Shown here: positions 25,324 to 34,640 of the stretch, in pieces
How the letters are laid out: every line of letters begins with the position of its first letter
Position numbering within the stretch: the stretch's first letter is position 1
From: Tahibacter amnicola
GTDB lineage: Bacteria > Pseudomonadota > Gammaproteobacteria > Xanthomonadales > Rhodanobacteraceae
Reading direction: 5' to 3'
DNA: 64,000 nucleotides
Assembly: GCF_025398735.1 (NCBI RefSeq)
Contig: NZ_CP104694.1
Span: forward strand, 361,501 to 425,500
Notes under the pieces: model-generated
What the model was told of the DNA's origin: nothing
Seen by the model: the letters and a program-made list of their open reading frames with translations, nothing else
Database searches by the model: none
Position numbers and translations under genes: made by a program

Positions 25324-26268
25324 ATGTCCTCAAGAGCGATTGCGCTGGCGTTCGCCCTGTTTCCGCTGGCCTCGGCGGCCATCACCACCACGTTCGGTGA
25401 CGAAAAGGCGATCACTCTCTCGGGTTTCAGCTATCGCGCGGGCGTCGTTCGCGCCACCGTGTCCCAGGGGTTTCTGCTGTGTGCCAACACCGCCTGGTGG
25501 GTGAACAGCCCGACGCCCAATACGACGGGCCTGGCGGTTCAGCACGTGGATCCGGCCACCAGTACGGCGCGGTTCTTCTTCGGCGACCAGCGCCTCAATA
25601 CCCTGCCCCTGGTACCGAACGATCTGCGCAGCATGACCGGCAGCGGTCCCGACACCAAGCTGTCCGGCGTCAACGGCAGCGGCACGGGCACCCTCGCCTG
25701 CTACGCGGTGGACGCCACCGGCCGCCGCATCGGCGCCTATGCCGGCCTGTTCGCCGATACCTTCGAACCGGCGCCGGCGCGCCAGTGCCCGCGCGTGCCG
25801 GCGGCCGGCCCCTGCCTGACGGTCCGGGTGGCCAGCATCGAGCCCAGCAACGGGGTCTATCTCTACACCTACTTCATCGACTACCAGCTGCCCGCTGCGG
25901 TCGGCCGGTACGTGATTCGCGACGGATTCGACCCGCGCCTGTTCAGCGAGACCACCGAGTGGTGCGCCGGCATGGTGGGCTCCAACGATTGCGTCGGCCT
26001 GAGCGGCACCTCGCACACGGTCGATTACCTGGCTTTTGGTTCCAGCGGTGAACCACAGCTGGGCCGCGTCATCGTCCGTCGCTTTACGCGCCTGGGCGTG
26101 GGCCCGGCCGACCTTGCCGCCTCGGCATCGCCGCCGGTGATCGCCGCGCTGTTCCCCGAAGCGTCGATCCTCCAGGCCGAGCGCCAGATTGACGACAACG
26201 TCGCCGTCGGCCGGGGCCTGGTCTCCGCGCCGGACGCGCTCGACCCTGCCATGGACTCCGCCGAATGA
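25324..26268 (+). CDS. Secreted protein of unknown function
   Basis: A 314-residue protein with a short signal peptide (MSSRAIALAFALFPLASA) and a beta-rich mature part with several Cys (FLLCANTAWW, TLACYAVDA, QCPRVPAAGPCL, EWCAGMVGSNDCVG), probably in disulfides. A mid-chain GLFADTFEP resembles the IFANGFEP tail of the large secreted protein at 53.4-56.4 kb. Its stop overlaps the next start as ATGA. The upstream region is A/T-rich (25,265-25,300). Function not known. Confidence 0.6.
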   Translation: MSSRAIALAFALFPLASAAITTTFGDEKAITLSGFSYRAGVVRATVSQGFLLCANTAWWVNSPTPNTTGLAVQHVDPATSTARFFFGDQRLNTLPLVPNDLRSMTGSGPDTKLSGVNGSGTGTLACYAVDATGRRIGAYAGLFADTFEPAPARQCPRVPAAGPCLTVRVASIEPSNGVYLYTYFIDYQLPAAVGRYVIRDGFDPRLFSETTEWCAGMVGSNDCVGLSGTSHTVDYLAFGSSGEPQLGRVIVRRFTRLGVGPADLAASASPPVIAALFPEASILQAERQIDDNVAVGRGLVSAPDALDPAMDSAE

Positions 26269-26717
26269 TCCTCACCGCCACCTTCCTGATTGCTGCCGCC
26301 AGCTCGGGCGCAACGCCGCCGCCGGCGCCGGAAACCGTCCTCGCCACGTTTGTCAGTTGTGAGCGCAAGAAGGCGCGCCGGGAAGATTTCGAGGCCGCGA
26401 TCGGCCACGCCGGCGGCAAGGCAATGATCCAGACTCATCCGGAAGCCGGCGAAGGCGAATACAGCGTGCCGCGACCGGTCGACGTGTTCGGCTTTCCGTC
26501 GCGGCGCCTGGCCGTCCAGGAAGAGATCAGCGATGCCGGCCTGTCAGCCGTGACCTACCTCGCCCAGCTGGACCGCACGCACGTGGCCGATGTCGCGCGC
26601 ATCGCCGGCGTCGACAAGAACACCGTGGGTGAATACCGCAAGCCGATCGAGAAATTCGGCACCCTGCATCTCACCCAGATGGGCGAGGACGTCATCGTGG
26701 CCTGCGTTCACGACTGA
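26265..26717 (+). CDS. Hypothetical exported protein
   Basis: A 150-residue protein with a short hydrophobic N-terminus (MILTATFLIAAASSGA) that may be a signal peptide, and a small domain with FVSCERKKARREDFEAAI and IVACVHD, giving two Cys that could pair. It is coupled to the preceding secreted protein by ATGA, so the two probably act together. Family unknown. Confidence 0.55.
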   Translation: MILTATFLIAAASSGATPPPAPETVLATFVSCERKKARREDFEAAIGHAGGKAMIQTHPEAGEGEYSVPRPVDVFGFPSRRLAVQEEISDAGLSAVTYLAQLDRTHVADVARIAGVDKNTVGEYRKPIEKFGTLHLTQMGEDVIVACVHD

Positions 26718-26785
26718 CCGCGCACGGGCGCCGCTGCGAGAGCGCTGCCAGGCGCGACGCAGCGTTTCAGAAGGGACGGCGCCGG

Positions 26786-27235
26786 TCAGCCGTGCGCCGC
26801 CATGAAGGACGCGACCCGTTCGTGCACGTGTAGGGCGTTGCCCGCCTGGGCCTGCGCCTGCCCGATCGCCCATTCCAGCACCGCCGTATCGGCGACGAAC
26901 CCGGGACCGGCCTGGCCGGCGGCCTGCGCCAGGAACCATAGCGCGCGTCCGACGAACAACGGATCGGTTTCGATGCGCGGATCCAGCTGGGCGCGACAGT
27001 GGGCGATCAGATCCGCCAGCGCGCGCTGCAGGCCCGTCTGCTCGACCCATTCGCGCAGGTTTCCCCGCGGCACGGGATGCAGTGCGGGATGAATCGCCAC
27101 CGGCGTGACCCGCTCGATATCCATAGCATCCCAGTAGGTCACGCCGTCCTTGCCGACCAGGACCAGCTTGCGCCCCCCGGACAGGTCATCGACCTCCAGG
27201 TAGCTGCCGGCGACGTAGCGGGTGGTCTTGGTCAT
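26786..27235 (-). CDS. Hypothetical protein
   Basis: A 149-residue soluble protein (MTKTTRYVAGSYLEVDDLSG, then LVLVGKDGVTYWDAMDIERV) with a beta-rich N-terminus and a helical C-terminus. No recognised domain. The ATG at 27235 is chosen because homology-like composition starts there; the frame extends upstream to 27442. It converges with the exported pair. Confidence 0.5.
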   Translation of the reverse strand: MTKTTRYVAGSYLEVDDLSGGRKLVLVGKDGVTYWDAMDIERVTPVAIHPALHPVPRGNLREWVEQTGLQRALADLIAHCRAQLDPRIETDPLFVGRALWFLAQAAGQAGPGFVADTAVLEWAIGQAQAQAGNALHVHERVASFMAAHG

Positions 27236-27467
27236 GCGCTCTCCGAATGGCTGCTGTCTCAATACGTATTCCAGGGACCTTTCACCGCATGCGGCCAACC
27301 GACCGATGCGCCATCCTGGCGCCAGCCCCTGCACGCATCGCCTAGCTGGGACGATACGCGTTGAATCACGGCTCCTTGTTACCCGATTCCAGTGCGCCCG
27401 CCGGCCCCGTGGACCGCCGCGCGGCGGCGAGGATACCGGCATTGACCGACCGGTTCACGCCGCCGGA

Positions 27468-27926
27468 TCAGCCCTCCGCGTCGCCCGCCCGCCTGCCGCC
27501 GCTGATCCCCGCCGGGGCGTCCGCGAATGTGATGCCGGCCGGATCGAAATCCGGCCGGAGCGTCCGCGCGGCGGCCGCAAACAGGTGCGTCACGTCGTAA
27601 TGACCGTCCTCGAGATAACGCTCGAATGTCTCCAACACGAACGGCGCGACCTCGACGAACGCCCGTGCCTGCACCTGGACCGCACGCAACGGAAACACCG
27701 GGCTGGGTTCATCGGCCCACTCGAAGCGGTACCCGATGGCGCCGAATCCGAGCCGGCGCGCCAGGTCATCGGCCAGGCACAGCAGCGACGGCAGGACGAT
27801 GTCGACGACATCCTCGGCGGTCAACATGCCGCCGTCGTAGGTCAGCCGCCGGCCGTCCCGGATCGCCTGGTCGGCAACGCCATGGATCAGCCGGCCCAGT
27901 TGCGCGTGCGTGTTGCTGTGAATCAT
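27468..27926 (-). CDS. Hypothetical protein
   Basis: A 152-residue soluble protein (MIHSNTHAQLGRLIHGVADQ, then DVVDIVLPSLLCLADDLARR), mostly helical, unknown family. GGAACGGATG at the start supports the ATG at 27926. The A/T-rich 27,927-28,084 interval upstream probably holds its promoter. Confidence 0.5.
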   Translation of the reverse strand: MIHSNTHAQLGRLIHGVADQAIRDGRRLTYDGGMLTAEDVVDIVLPSLLCLADDLARRLGFGAIGYRFEWADEPSPVFPLRAVQVQARAFVEVAPFVLETFERYLEDGHYDVTHLFAAAARTLRPDFDPAGITFADAPAGISGGRRAGDAEG

Positions 27927-28084
27927 CCGTTCCTCGCGCGGTTGTCGCGGTCGTGGCCGGCGACAACGCCTCCACCAGGCAGACACGGCCGCATCATCGC
28001 AGAGCCCCGCCCGGCGCGGTCAGGGTCGGCTGAGCGCATTTTGCATCGCAACATACATCGTTCACATTGCCATTTTTGCTATTA

Positions 28085-28441
28085 CTACACAATGGACGGC
28101 GCCTCGAGCGCCCGCAGCGCCGCCAGGATCATGGCCAGGCCGCCGCACATGGCCAGGAACCCGACCCCCACCCGTGCCAGGCGGGCATCACCGTCCAGCT
28201 CGCCGGGTCGCAACCAGACCGCGCGCACCAGCAGAAATCCGGCGAACTGGATCAACGCCGGCGCCAGCACGATGTAGGCCCAGCCTGCGTACAGCAGCAC
28301 CCATTCCAGCGGAGTGGCCGCCGTGTCGGCGAGGACCCAGGGCAGCGCCCAGAGCCATAACGCCCCCAGCATGGCCAGTCCGAACGCGGCCTGCGTCGCT
28401 GCGCTGAATCCGCGCGAACGCAGGAACTGTGCAATCGTCAT
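28085..28441 (-). CDS. Small membrane protein with three predicted segments
   Basis: A 118-residue protein with hydrophobic segments at about residues 17-37, 47-72 and 89-110. Unknown family. It lies 63 bases after the seven-gene operon on the same strand and could be its last gene. Size and topology are reminiscent of small inner-membrane T4SS proteins, but no sequence signature supports that. Confidence 0.5.
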   Translation of the reverse strand: MTIAQFLRSRGFSAATQAAFGLAMLGALWLWALPWVLADTAATPLEWVLLYAGWAYIVLAPALIQFAGFLLVRAVWLRPGELDGDARLARVGVGFLAMCGGLAMILAALRALEAPSIV

Positions 28442-28504
28442 CGGCGCCTCCGTGAAAGCCGCGGCGGGCCCCGGGAACGAGCCCGACCGATTTCGCCACG
28501 ATCA

Positions 28505-29653
28505 TCAGGGCGACGGCATTTCGTTCTCGGCCACGTTTCGACCGTTGCGGAACATGGCACCGATTTGCGCCGCCATTTCCCTGACGCGCTCGATGATACG
28601 CTCCATCGCTTCGTTGAAGCGTTCGCCGTGGGGAGCCTCAAGACCACCGATCGGCTTGGCAAATGCGGGCACGCCGGCCGTGCGTTCCTGCATCAGGTCG
28701 CGCGCCTGGGTCAGGCGCGCACCCATGGCGTCGTAGGCCGGCCCGACGGCGTCCGGATTGAGCTGTTCTTCCTGTGCGACGCCGTACTGGCGCGCAAACG
28801 AATCCAGCGCCTTGTCCATCGCGCGCTTGCAGGTCTGGGCTTCGGGAGACTGCACCACCGCCTGGGCGAAGCGCTCACCCAGCTGCGCCAATTCGCCGCC
28901 GGGCGCCGTCTTGGCCACGATGTCGACAATGCTCAGGCCACTGGTGCGGGCGCGTTCCTCGATCTCGTGGCGCAGCGACTGCAGGGTCGTGCTCGCCAGC
29001 CAGAGCCGGGCCTGGGCATCGCCATAGGCGTGAACGTGTTTCTCCACCTGGCTGACGCGGTACATCCCCAGGCGCGGCAGCACGGTGGCGCCGCGCAGCT
29101 GGGCAAACGCATCGGAGGTGATTGCGCCGACGGCGCGCACGGCCCCGGCCGGCGCGATGCCGGGCGCAGCCCCGGACGACGGCTCCGCAGCGGACGCGCG
29201 GCCGTCAGCCGGATTCCGGCCCAGATCGGCCATGCGCTGGAGCAGCGGCGAGGACAGTTCGGCGGGCCCGAGCTGGGCCCCTCGCAGGACGGCCGACACG
29301 GCGGCCATCAGTTCTTCGAATTCGGCGCGGGTGACCACGTCTGAAGGGGGCGGGGCAACTGGCGCGACGGGCGGCGGGGTCGAGATGCGCGGCACCGGGG
29401 GCGCCGCAGGATCAGCATGCTGGTGATCTTTCGCCACCGGCGGCGGGGTCGCGATCGGATGCGCAACGGTCACCGGCGCCACTGGCGCGACCACCGGCCG
29501 TGCCGCGGCCGGCTTCATCAGGTCGGCGACAACGGCCATCAACGCCGCGTCGACGCTGGGATCGGTGCCCGGCACGGGCCGCGCGCTGGTGGACACGCCC
29601 GGCGCGGCCGCTACCGGGTCTGTCGGGGATGAAGAGGATTTATTGGATGACAT
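28505..29653 (-). CDS. Hypothetical protein, last coupled gene of the seven-gene operon
   Basis: A 382-residue protein with a long low-complexity Pro/Ala N-terminus (to about residue 130), no signal peptide, and a helical C-terminal domain (RVSQVEKHVHAYGDAQARLW, then QTCKRAMDKALDSFARQYGV, then MERIIERVREMAAQIGAM). It is presumably cytoplasmic. It overlaps the M23 peptidase gene by 14 bases. Family unknown. Confidence 0.55.
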   Translation of the reverse strand: MSSNKSSSSPTDPVAAAPGVSTSARPVPGTDPSVDAALMAVVADLMKPAAARPVVAPVAPVTVAHPIATPPPVAKDHQHADPAAPPVPRISTPPPVAPVAPPPSDVVTRAEFEELMAAVSAVLRGAQLGPAELSSPLLQRMADLGRNPADGRASAAEPSSGAAPGIAPAGAVRAVGAITSDAFAQLRGATVLPRLGMYRVSQVEKHVHAYGDAQARLWLASTTLQSLRHEIEERARTSGLSIVDIVAKTAPGGELAQLGERFAQAVVQSPEAQTCKRAMDKALDSFARQYGVAQEEQLNPDAVGPAYDAMGARLTQARDLMQERTAGVPAFAKPIGGLEAPHGERFNEAMERIIERVREMAAQIGAMFRNGRNVAENEMPSP

Positions 29654-30767
29654 TGCCGATCGCCTGCCGCCGTGCCAGCTCGTTCGAAACCTGTGCGCGA
29701 CGACGATATGCCTCGAGCCGCTGCGCGGTATAGGTCGCCAATAATGCCTCGACGCGTTCACGGCGTTTGTAGATTGCATGCGCCAGCGCATTCGAAACGC
29801 CGATCGAACGCACGAAATCCACCCACAGCGCGCGCTCGGAAAGCTGGGTCAGGTCCTGGTTCCAGCTGTCGCCGGAAAACCGTCGCGTCGCCTCGGAACT
29901 GAGCATCTCGTTGGCCGACATCGTCTCATAAAGACCGAACGGGGGGCTCGGGGGCGTACCGAAGCCTTCGCCGTCCTGCAGGAATTTTTCCGGCGTGGTG
30001 CCGGCGTTGCCCGCAATACGCGCATCCGCGTTGGCCGACGCCACCTGTGCCGGTTCCGCATCGTTGCTGGACGTGCCGCCCGGCGGCGGCGTGCCGCCGA
30101 ACAGGATCGCGTGCTGCGCCTTGGTGTCGGCGCCCAGGATCGCCACGTGCTCCGGGTGGCCGTCGCGGATCGGAAAGGTCTGGCAGAAGTACGGTGCCGG
30201 ATCCGTATTCCAGCCGAAACCCGGCTTGGCGCTCAGATTGGAACGCAGCTGGGCCGGATTGAAGGGGCCGAGCTGGGCGCGCGAGGAGAACTGCCGCACG
30301 CGGGCGTCTTCGGGGCGCGACGTGCCGTATTCGAAATGCAGATGCTTGGCCATACGCGGCCCGACGGGCGTGTTGCCGGAAAGACCGAGCACGTCGCCGG
30401 CGCGCACCTGGCTGCCTTCGCGCAGCCCAGGCGCAAAACTCTGCAGATGGAAATACGCAACAATATCGTTATTGGCGCGTTTGATCAGAATCAGGTTGCC
30501 GGCGGACGAACTGGTCCCGATGCGGGTGATCACACCGTCCGTCGTCGCCTTGAGCGGCTGCGAGGCGTTGTTGGTGCTGAAATCCAGGCCACGGTGCATA
30601 TGTGGCCGTGTGTTGGCCGAACCGTGGTTGCCCGCGCCGCCGTCGCGCTGCTTGCCGTAGCGGCCGCTGACGATCTCGGCGGCGGTGGGCGAAACCATGC
30701 AGGTCTGCGCCGCGGCGTCGAACACCACGAGAAGACCGGCCAGGGCGATTGCGGCACGAATGATCAC
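29640..30767 (-). CDS. Secreted M23 (LytM-type) metallopeptidase
   Basis: A 375-residue protein with signal peptide (about residues 1-20) and an M23 domain at 52-150. The zinc ligands are His58 and Asp62 in HRGLD and His144 in HLHFEY, with His107 and His142 as catalytic partners. All M23 motifs are intact, so it should cleave peptidoglycan cross-links. It could open the wall locally for a trans-envelope machine. The C-terminal 220 residues are unknown and may bind partners. GTG start overlapping the preceding stop as GTGA. Confidence 0.8.
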   Translation of the reverse strand: MIIRAAIALAGLLVVFDAAAQTCMVSPTAAEIVSGRYGKQRDGGAGNHGSANTRPHMHRGLDFSTNNASQPLKATTDGVITRIGTSSSAGNLILIKRANNDIVAYFHLQSFAPGLREGSQVRAGDVLGLSGNTPVGPRMAKHLHFEYGTSRPEDARVRQFSSRAQLGPFNPAQLRSNLSAKPGFGWNTDPAPYFCQTFPIRDGHPEHVAILGADTKAQHAILFGGTPPPGGTSSNDAEPAQVASANADARIAGNAGTTPEKFLQDGEGFGTPPSPPFGLYETMSANEMLSSEATRRFSGDSWNQDLTQLSERALWVDFVRSIGVSNALAHAIYKRRERVEALLATYTAQRLEAYRRRAQVSNELARRQAIGNVIQ

Positions 30768-31912
30768 TGGATGCTCCGGCTCATGTTCTGCCGCCGCGCC
30801 GCCTCGGCGGCCTGGGCGGCACGCACGTCGGCGCCGCTGCGACGCGCCTCCAGCGCGACCAGGGCGGCCAGCTGGGCTTCCATGCGCTCGTACTGGCGGT
30901 ACTGGCGTTCCTGGATGGCCAGGTCCAGCGCCTTCACCTTGAGCAGTTCGATCAGCACGCCGCGCTGCTTCTGCGCGCCCAGCACGCGGACCCAGTTGTC
31001 GTACTCCTGCGAATCACCGGCGTAGCGCTTGACCTGCGCCTCGAACTGCACGCTCAGCGGCGTGCTGGCGCCGCCGTGCGAGGTGCGTACGCCGGAGTTG
31101 TCGAGCTGGATTTCCTTGAAACTGGCCAGCGCGGGCGAGAGGATCGCATCCTTCTGCGCCTTGGCCAGCGCGTAGGCATCACTGGAAACCTGCTTCTCGG
31201 CGCCCGCCGGAAGCGGCTGGTCCGGCAATCCGACGACATTGTTCACGAAGTTCACTTTTGCCTTGTACAGCGTTTCCTCTTCCATGGTCGGCTCGAACAG
31301 CGTTGCCACGGTGAGGTCTGCGCCGGGAAATTCACCCACGCGGGCGCACAGGCCGGACGCCACTTCGTCGGGCGTGCAGAAATCCGCATGGTCGCGGATC
31401 AACTGCTGCTGCGCCTGGAGCCGATCGCCGTAACGGCCCGGAGCGGCCATCACTTCCGATTGCACGCGCAGCCGGCGTTCCTCGGCCAGGGCCGAGTCAC
31501 GGTTGGTGATCATCATGCGCTCGGGCTGCACCTTGCAGGGCCGGAAGCCCTGGCCGAACCAGTCGCTGTATTCCAGGCGGGCCTGCTTGGTGCGGGCGTA
31601 TCCCTGAAGGCCCTTGATCGCCGAGGCGGTACTCTGCGTGGCATTGGCCACGGCCTGGACCATCTGGTTGGCGCCGACCGCCTTCTGGCTGGCCAGCACG
31701 GCGATCGCACTGATCAGGCGCGAGCTGTTCCATTCCAGCGAGGCCTGGAACGCCGCGTCCATCGCCTGGATCGAGGCGGTGATCGTAGTCTGCGAAGCGG
31801 TGAACGCCGCCTGCACCGGCGGCACGATGTAGGGTGGGCAGTAGGCGGCACTGGCCGTGGAAAGCTGGCCCGCCAGCGCCAGTCCGGCAATAACGAATGC
31901 TGCGCTGCGCAT
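30764..31912 (-). CDS. Secreted Cys-containing helical protein, paralogue A
   Basis: A 382-residue protein with signal peptide (cleavage after about residue 22) and long helices. Conserved with the next protein are AVAN..Q..ASAIK, GQGFRPC, FCTPDEVASGLC and the end region QYRQYERMEAQLAAL to MSRSIQ. The three shared Cys positions (PC and FC-x8-LC) are probably in disulfides. No database family is recognised. A periplasmic or pilus-associated structural role, such as a VirB5-like component, is speculation. It lies between the paralogue B gene (three-base gap) and the M23 peptidase (GTGA overlap). Confidence 0.62.
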   Translation of the reverse strand: MRSAAFVIAGLALAGQLSTASAAYCPPYIVPPVQAAFTASQTTITASIQAMDAAFQASLEWNSSRLISAIAVLASQKAVGANQMVQAVANATQSTASAIKGLQGYARTKQARLEYSDWFGQGFRPCKVQPERMMITNRDSALAEERRLRVQSEVMAAPGRYGDRLQAQQQLIRDHADFCTPDEVASGLCARVGEFPGADLTVATLFEPTMEEETLYKAKVNFVNNVVGLPDQPLPAGAEKQVSSDAYALAKAQKDAILSPALASFKEIQLDNSGVRTSHGGASTPLSVQFEAQVKRYAGDSQEYDNWVRVLGAQKQRGVLIELLKVKALDLAIQERQYRQYERMEAQLAALVALEARRSGADVRAAQAAEAARRQNMSRSIQ

Positions 31913-31915
31913 GGC

Positions 31916-33067
31916 TTATTGCACCTTCCGGGAGAGGGCCTCGCGCTGGGCGCGCTGCGCGGCAGCCTGGGTGGTTTCGTCAAGGCCGGCACTGGCTGCC
32001 ACCAGCAGCGCGGCGAGATTGGCCTCCATGCGCTGGTTCTGCTGGTACTGCTGGTAGCGCAGCCACGTCTCCAGGCCCGCCACCTTGGTCGCTTCCAGCA
32101 CCAGGCCGCGGTCTGCCATGCGCGCCAGCTGGCCCGACCAGGCTTCGGCCTCCTTGCCGCCGAAGTACTGGTTGATGCGCAGGCGCAGCACTTCATTGGG
32201 CGACTTGTCGCTCATCGTCGCATCGCGCGTGTTCGCAGCGGCGATGCGCGCCAGGCTGTAGGCCGGCACTGACAGCAGGGCGCTCTTGCGGTTCTTGTCG
32301 ATCAGGAAGCTCTGGCCGGCGGGCGTGTTGCCGGCCGCCTGCGGCAGTGCGCCGTCCGGTTCGCCCAGGACGTGCTGGATATAGGCTTCGCGCGCCTTGG
32401 CCGCCAGCGAATCGGGTTTTGCCCCCTCGAACAGCAGGGCGGCATTGGTGTCGCCGCCGGGCAATTCGCTCAATGTGCACAATCCCGCATCGGCTTCCGC
32501 CTTGGTACAGAACAGGCGCCGGTGCTCCTTGAGTCGGTTCTGCATCGCCTCGGCCGTCGACGCCACCAGACGCCCCGGTGCCATGTCGTTGCTGCCGACG
32601 GTGGCCTTGGCCCGGTCGTGGACGCGGCCGAATGCCATGTCCATCGTCTTGTTCTTGAGCGAGGTGCCGCAGGGATCAAAGCCCTGGCCGGTGACCGGAT
32701 GGAAATCCAGCACGTTCTTCTGGACCTCGTCGGCCTCCTGCAGCGCCTTGATCGCGCTGGCCAGGGTCTGCTCGGAGTTGGCCACCGCATCGACGACTTG
32801 CTTGGTCGCGATCGATTCCTGCGCGGTGGCGCCACCGACGGCAGATACCACGTCGTCAAACTTGAGCCGCATCTGGTTGACGAAGGTGGTGGTGAAGGTC
32901 GTCAGCTGCGTCTCGACGTTGGCCGTAAGCATCTCGATCTGCGTGATCGTCCAGCCCTCGGCCGCGCCGCCGCACATGTAGGCGAACACCGCGGTGCTGG
33001 AGACGGACAGCGCGAAGGCAGCCAGGAGTCGGCGGCGCAGAGGCATTTTCCGCGTACGCATGGTCAT
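31916..33067 (-). CDS. Secreted Cys-containing helical protein, paralogue B
   Basis: A 383-residue protein with signal peptide (MTMRTRKMPLRRRLLAAFAL, then SVSSTAVFA) and the same plan as paralogue A: VVDAVANSEQTLASAIKALQ, LDFHPVTGQGFDPC, FCTKAEADAGLC, and the tail QYQQNQRMEANLAALL to LSRKVQ. The near-equal length and matched ends indicate tandem duplication. The LDFHP motif is shared with the shorter gene upstream. ATG overlaps the upstream stop as ATGA. Function unknown. Confidence 0.62.
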   Translation of the reverse strand: MTMRTRKMPLRRRLLAAFALSVSSTAVFAYMCGGAAEGWTITQIEMLTANVETQLTTFTTTFVNQMRLKFDDVVSAVGGATAQESIATKQVVDAVANSEQTLASAIKALQEADEVQKNVLDFHPVTGQGFDPCGTSLKNKTMDMAFGRVHDRAKATVGSNDMAPGRLVASTAEAMQNRLKEHRRLFCTKAEADAGLCTLSELPGGDTNAALLFEGAKPDSLAAKAREAYIQHVLGEPDGALPQAAGNTPAGQSFLIDKNRKSALLSVPAYSLARIAAANTRDATMSDKSPNEVLRLRINQYFGGKEAEAWSGQLARMADRGLVLEATKVAGLETWLRYQQYQQNQRMEANLAALLVAASAGLDETTQAAAQRAQREALSRKVQ

Positions 33068-33825
33068 TGGTTTCCTGTCAGTACGGGGACGCGCCGCTCG
33101 GTCGCCTGTGACACGATGGACGCCGCCGCCATGGAGGCCTGCGCGGTCGCGCCCAGCTGCTGCAACGAAGCGGCGGCGCAATCGGGTGTCATGCAGTCGA
33201 TGATGGCGTCGGCGCGCTGGTCGGCCAGCATGCTGGCGTAGGCGTAGGCGGCCAGCTCGCCTTCCGGCGCGAGGGTCGGTCCGGAGAATGCACCGGCATA
33301 GTCGACGTCCCAGGACTGCATGCCGTTGGGCGAGAGCGTGCACAGCCCCTGTTCCGCCTCGTCGAGCGAGCAGTACACCTGGCGGTGCATGGACCAGATC
33401 TGTGCCTCGCCCTCCATCGCCGAGCCCACGCGGGTGGTGGAGAAGGTGGCCAGCAGCCGTGACGCGTCGATTTCGGCCTGTGCCTGGCTTTCGACGATGA
33501 AGGTGTGCTCCATCTGCGAGGTGCACTTGACCGAGGCCGGCTGGCCGACCGTCGGATGGAAGTCCAGCGCCGCGCGCAGCGTGCGTTCGTAGCCGTCCAG
33601 CGCCTTGATCGAGTTCGCCAGCATCTGCTGCGAGTTCACGAAGATGTCGGTCTTCTGCTTGGCCGAAATGGCCGTCTGCATCGCGCTGCCGGCCCAGGCC
33701 GCCGCCTCGGACATGAGATTGCGGATCATGGCCAGGATCGACTGCCAGCTGGCGTGCGCCGTCGTCGTCGTCAGCACGACGGCGACGAACACGAACAGCT
33801 GCGCGGGCCAGCGGCGCCGTCTCAT
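33064..33825 (-). CDS. Secreted protein, shorter paralogue C
   Basis: A 253-residue protein with signal peptide (cleavage after about Ala25). It shares MLANSIKALDGYERTL, LDFHPTVGQ, a Cys just after it, and YCSLDEAEQGLC with the two neighbours, but lacks their C-terminal RMEA region. It looks like a shortened or ancestral copy of the same family. Coupled by ATGA to genes on both sides. Unknown function. Confidence 0.6.
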   Translation of the reverse strand: MRRRRWPAQLFVFVAVVLTTTTAHASWQSILAMIRNLMSEAAAWAGSAMQTAISAKQKTDIFVNSQQMLANSIKALDGYERTLRAALDFHPTVGQPASVKCTSQMEHTFIVESQAQAEIDASRLLATFSTTRVGSAMEGEAQIWSMHRQVYCSLDEAEQGLCTLSPNGMQSWDVDYAGAFSGPTLAPEGELAAYAYASMLADQRADAIIDCMTPDCAAASLQQLGATAQASMAAASIVSQATERRVPVLTGNQ

Positions 33826-34640
33826 TGCTCGAAGATCCGGCTCATGCGGCCCATCAGGCCGTCATCCTTCGGCTTGGCCGGCGCTTGCTGCGCCGGAGCA
33901 CCCTGCGCCGGCTGGGCGGGGTGCACCAGCTTGCCATTGACCACCGGCGGCACCGGCGGCGGCGGGATCACCCATTGCACGGGCGGCGCCGCGTTGTCGA
34001 ACTTGATCGCATCGGCGACGAAGGGATTGGTCTTCACGGTGTAGCGGATCGGCTGGTCGGCCGCCACTTCGCTGGTCATCGACGAATAGTCGAACAGGTT
34101 CTGCCGGGCCAGTCCCGTGGACATGCCGTTGAGGTAGTCGAACTCGGCGCCGAGGTTCTGCAGCTCGTTGTTCACATCGTCCACGGCGTTGTTGATCATG
34201 CCGGCGACCTGATTGACCGCCTGGCAGACCTTGCCCTGCACGTAGCTCTGGATCGCCTGCATGATCGCCTGCCGCACCGCGGCCCAGGTCAGGCTTCCCA
34301 GGGCACCGATCGCACCGGAGATATCCCACAGCTGGCGCAGGCTGGCCACGCAGTCGGCCTGGAACAGGGGTTCCACGTCCGGCCCTTTCATGGCGATCTT
34401 CACGTGCAGGGTCATCGCTCCCTTGACGGCGCCGCCGATGGTGTTGGGCGCGGCGCGATTGCAGTCCTCGCCCTGGCTGCGGATCTCGTCGGCCACGACG
34501 GAAATTTCGCCGGAGATCAGCTCGCTCTTCTTCATCGTCAGAATGTTGTCGAAGGCGACCGCCGGGCCGGCGGCGGCAACGGCGCTCACACCGACGACGG
34601 CGAGCGCGGCCAGTCGGCGACGCGTCAGCAGGTCAGACAT
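33822..34640 (-). CDS. Secreted protein at the head of the paralogue cluster
   Basis: A 272-residue protein with signal peptide (MSDLLTRRRLAALAVVGVSA, cleavage after about residue 29; the RRR raises a weak Tat possibility) and a helical domain with DCNRAAPNTIGG, QADCVASLRQLWD and KVCQAVNQVAGMINNAVDDV, giving three Cys. The end is Pro/Gln/Ala-rich. It is not clearly homologous to the three following proteins but has a similar plan. Second gene of the operon, overlapping the first by eight bases. Function unknown. Confidence 0.6.
   Translation of the reverse strand: MSDLLTRRRLAALAVVGVSAVAAAGPAVAFDNILTMKKSELISGEISVVADEIRSQGEDCNRAAPNTIGGAVKGAMTLHVKIAMKGPDVEPLFQADCVASLRQLWDISGAIGALGSLTWAAVRQAIMQAIQSYVQGKVCQAVNQVAGMINNAVDDVNNELQNLGAEFDYLNGMSTGLARQNLFDYSSMTSEVAADQPIRYTVKTNPFVADAIKFDNAAPPVQWVIPPPPVPPVVNGKLVHPAQPAQGAPAQQAPAKPKDDGLMGRMSRIFEQ

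Noticed and set aside
30764-33825. Assignment of the secreted paralogues to TraW or VirB5
   Set aside because: Similar general plan but no sequence signature I could verify, so they are left as unknown.
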